Source of the DNA: Candidatus Woesearchaeota archaeon
GTDB lineage: Archaea > Nanobdellota > Nanobdellia > Woesearchaeales > GW2011-AR9
Assembly (NCBI GenBank): GCA_018303045.1
Contig: JAGVYX010000045.1
Location: forward strand, 1 to 5,862
Reading direction: 5' to 3'
DNA length: 5,862 nt
Position numbers and translations under genes: made by a program. Positions within the stretch are counted from its first letter, which is position 1. Every line of letters starts with the position of its first letter. The notes beneath the pieces are model-generated. The model had not been told where the DNA came from, did not search any database, and saw nothing but the letters and a program-made list of their open reading frames with translations. This document shows, one piece after another, positions 5,013 through 5,862 of the stretch.

Positions 5013-5642
5013 ATGAAAAGAGGGGGTTCTTCAAATAAAATTAGCTATGTTATTATTCTAATTATGATCCTGGCTTTTTCAACCGGATTGTTGATGATGC
5101 AAAACCCTTCCATTACCGGAGGAACCGCCATACAGATTATCTCTTATCTGCCAGAAGGAGAAAAACTGCATTTTGAAGTCAGAAATATCCCCCACGTCAA
5201 AGAAGCAACGGTTGGGGTTGTAGAAGACACTAAAAATTCTAAAATTATTTTTGAAGAAGCGCTTCCCCCAGAATCATTTGAGGGCAGCTATTTATCGGCA
5301 TTCAAAGTCTCTTCCAACGCTGAAGATAATTTTGGCCCTCTGGAGATTTTGCTGAAAATTAAAAAATCAGATTTAGTATCCATTCCAGAGAAAGAATTAA
5401 CGGCCTATCTGGAAAATCAGCCTTTAGTTACAACCATCAGCAAGAAAGAGGGGGATTATCTATATTACCGTTTCAGCAGCCCAGACTTAGGAACAGTTGT
5501 GATTGGCCGGCAGCAGCCAAAAGAGGAAATTGCTCCCGCAAAAATCGAAACCGCATTGCCAGTGGAACAGCAGCCGGCGCCGGTAAAAAAGGGCTTTTTT
5601 AGAGTTATTCTCGATTTCTTTAAAAGATTAATAGGTAATTAA
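5013..5642 (+). CDS. Single-pass surface protein of unknown function, possibly PGF-pre-PGF-like domain
   Basis: 209 residues. A short basic N-terminus is followed by one hydrophobic segment (about 10-29, ISYVIILIMILAFSTGLLMM), a signal anchor or uncleaved signal peptide, so residues 30 onward should be outside the cell. The body (about 38-165) is beta-rich and polar. Its end, GDYLYYRFSSPDLGTVVIG (147-165), resembles the close of the PGF-pre-PGF domain of archaeal surface proteins, where an aromatic pair precedes a final strand. This similarity is by eye. A Pro/Glu/Gln-rich linker (about 167-190) leads to an amphipathic tail, KKGFFRVILDFFKRLIGN (192-209), of a kind common at the ends of DPANN secreted proteins. 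The next gene starts 2 bases after the stop, so an operon with the glycosyltransferase is likely; glycosylation of this protein is only a guess. Confidence 0.75.
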   Translation: MKRGGSSNKISYVIILIMILAFSTGLLMMQNPSITGGTAIQIISYLPEGEKLHFEVRNIPHVKEATVGVVEDTKNSKIIFEEALPPESFEGSYLSAFKVSSNAEDNFGPLEILLKIKKSDLVSIPEKELTAYLENQPLVTTISKKEGDYLYYRFSSPDLGTVVIGRQQPKEEIAPAKIETALPVEQQPAPVKKGFFRVILDFFKRLIGN

Positions 5643-5644
5643 CG

Positions 5645-5862
5645 GTGGTTCTGCTGGAAACCGCTGCAGTTTTAATCAGTTTATCAACGATCATTGGCTT
5701 CTACAACTTTTTTACAGCGACGAAATTAACAAAAAGCCGGTCGAGACACCAGCCTTTCATCTCCGTGCTGATACCCGCGCGAAACGAAGAAAATAATTTG
5801 CCCCAGCTGCTGCAATCGCTATTAAAACAAACTTATCCCCATTTTGAAGTAATTATCTGCGA
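5645..5862 (+). CDS. Family 2 glycosyltransferase, membrane-anchored, N-terminal part (runs off right edge)
   Basis: The frame opens with GTG at 5645, 2 bases after the preceding stop; an in-frame TAA at 5636-5638 rules out any earlier start. The first 72 residues are visible. A membrane segment (about 3-23) and a basic linker precede the GT-A fold signature ISVLIPARNEENNLPQLLQ (39-57), then SLLKQTYPHFEVIIC (58-72), the usual first strand, helix and second strand of the nucleotide-sugar binding half. The next codon begins GA, consistent with the Asp that normally follows. Proteins of this layout transfer a sugar from a nucleotide or lipid donor to lipids or glycans at the membrane. Acceptor and sugar are unknown because the catalytic half is outside the window. 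The gene is probably co-transcribed from 4982-4992. Confidence 0.88.
   Translation, partial: MVLLETAAVLISLSTIIGFYNFFTATKLTKSRSRHQPFISVLIPARNEENNLPQLLQSLLKQTYPHFEVIIC

Noticed and set aside
1..5862. CRISPR arrays, rRNA genes, riboswitches
   Set aside because: No regularly spaced direct repeats, rRNA signatures or recognisable riboswitch cores were seen on either strand.

Overview
The window looks like a piece of a small-genome archaeon, most likely of the DPANN group (Woesearchaeota/Pacearchaeota-like). The reasons are a tRNA with archaeal bulge-helix-bulge (BHB) introns, TATA boxes 25-30 bases ahead of start codons with almost no leader and no Shine-Dalgarno sequence, an archaeal pilus/archaellum-type platform protein, and surface proteins of a DPANN style. 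The assignment is inference from sequence style; no marker gene is present.

Layout. 1-78: N-terminal end of a leftward gene with an HTH-like start, running off the edge. 67-240: non-coding stretch with three inverted repeats, the last followed by a T-run. 299-2497: large membrane protein with two T2SSF (GspF/TadC/ArlJ-type) domains. 2591-2722: tRNA-Phe(GAA) whose T-loop is broken by two small BHB introns (20 and 38 nt). 2695-3423: LAGLIDADG homing endonuclease on the opposite strand; its last codons run antisense through the tRNA 3' end. 3475-3510: a second, intron-free T-arm plus acceptor 3' end, with a short 5' acceptor-like piece, forming a minihelix or tRNA relic. 3585-4757: leftward MFS transporter. 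4804-4956: 153-bp MITE-like palindromic element with 12-bp perfect terminal inverted repeats and a 9-bp target duplication, inserted between two divergent promoters. 5013-5642: single-pass surface protein. 5645-end: N-terminus of a membrane-anchored family 2 glycosyltransferase, 2 bases downstream and probably co-transcribed.

The most interesting part is 2591-3510. Both tRNA introns fall inside the T-loop (canonical positions 53/54 and 59/60), leaving a 6-nt middle exon. The outer helix of the second BHB exists only after the first intron is removed, so the sequence predicts an obligatory splicing order. The homing endonuclease gene lies between the real tRNA 3' end and an intron-less copy of a very similar 3' end. 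This suggests that the endonuclease and the intron-bearing 3' end arrived together and displaced an older, intron-free end. The rest (platform protein, transporter, surface protein, glycosyltransferase) is an ordinary envelope gene set.
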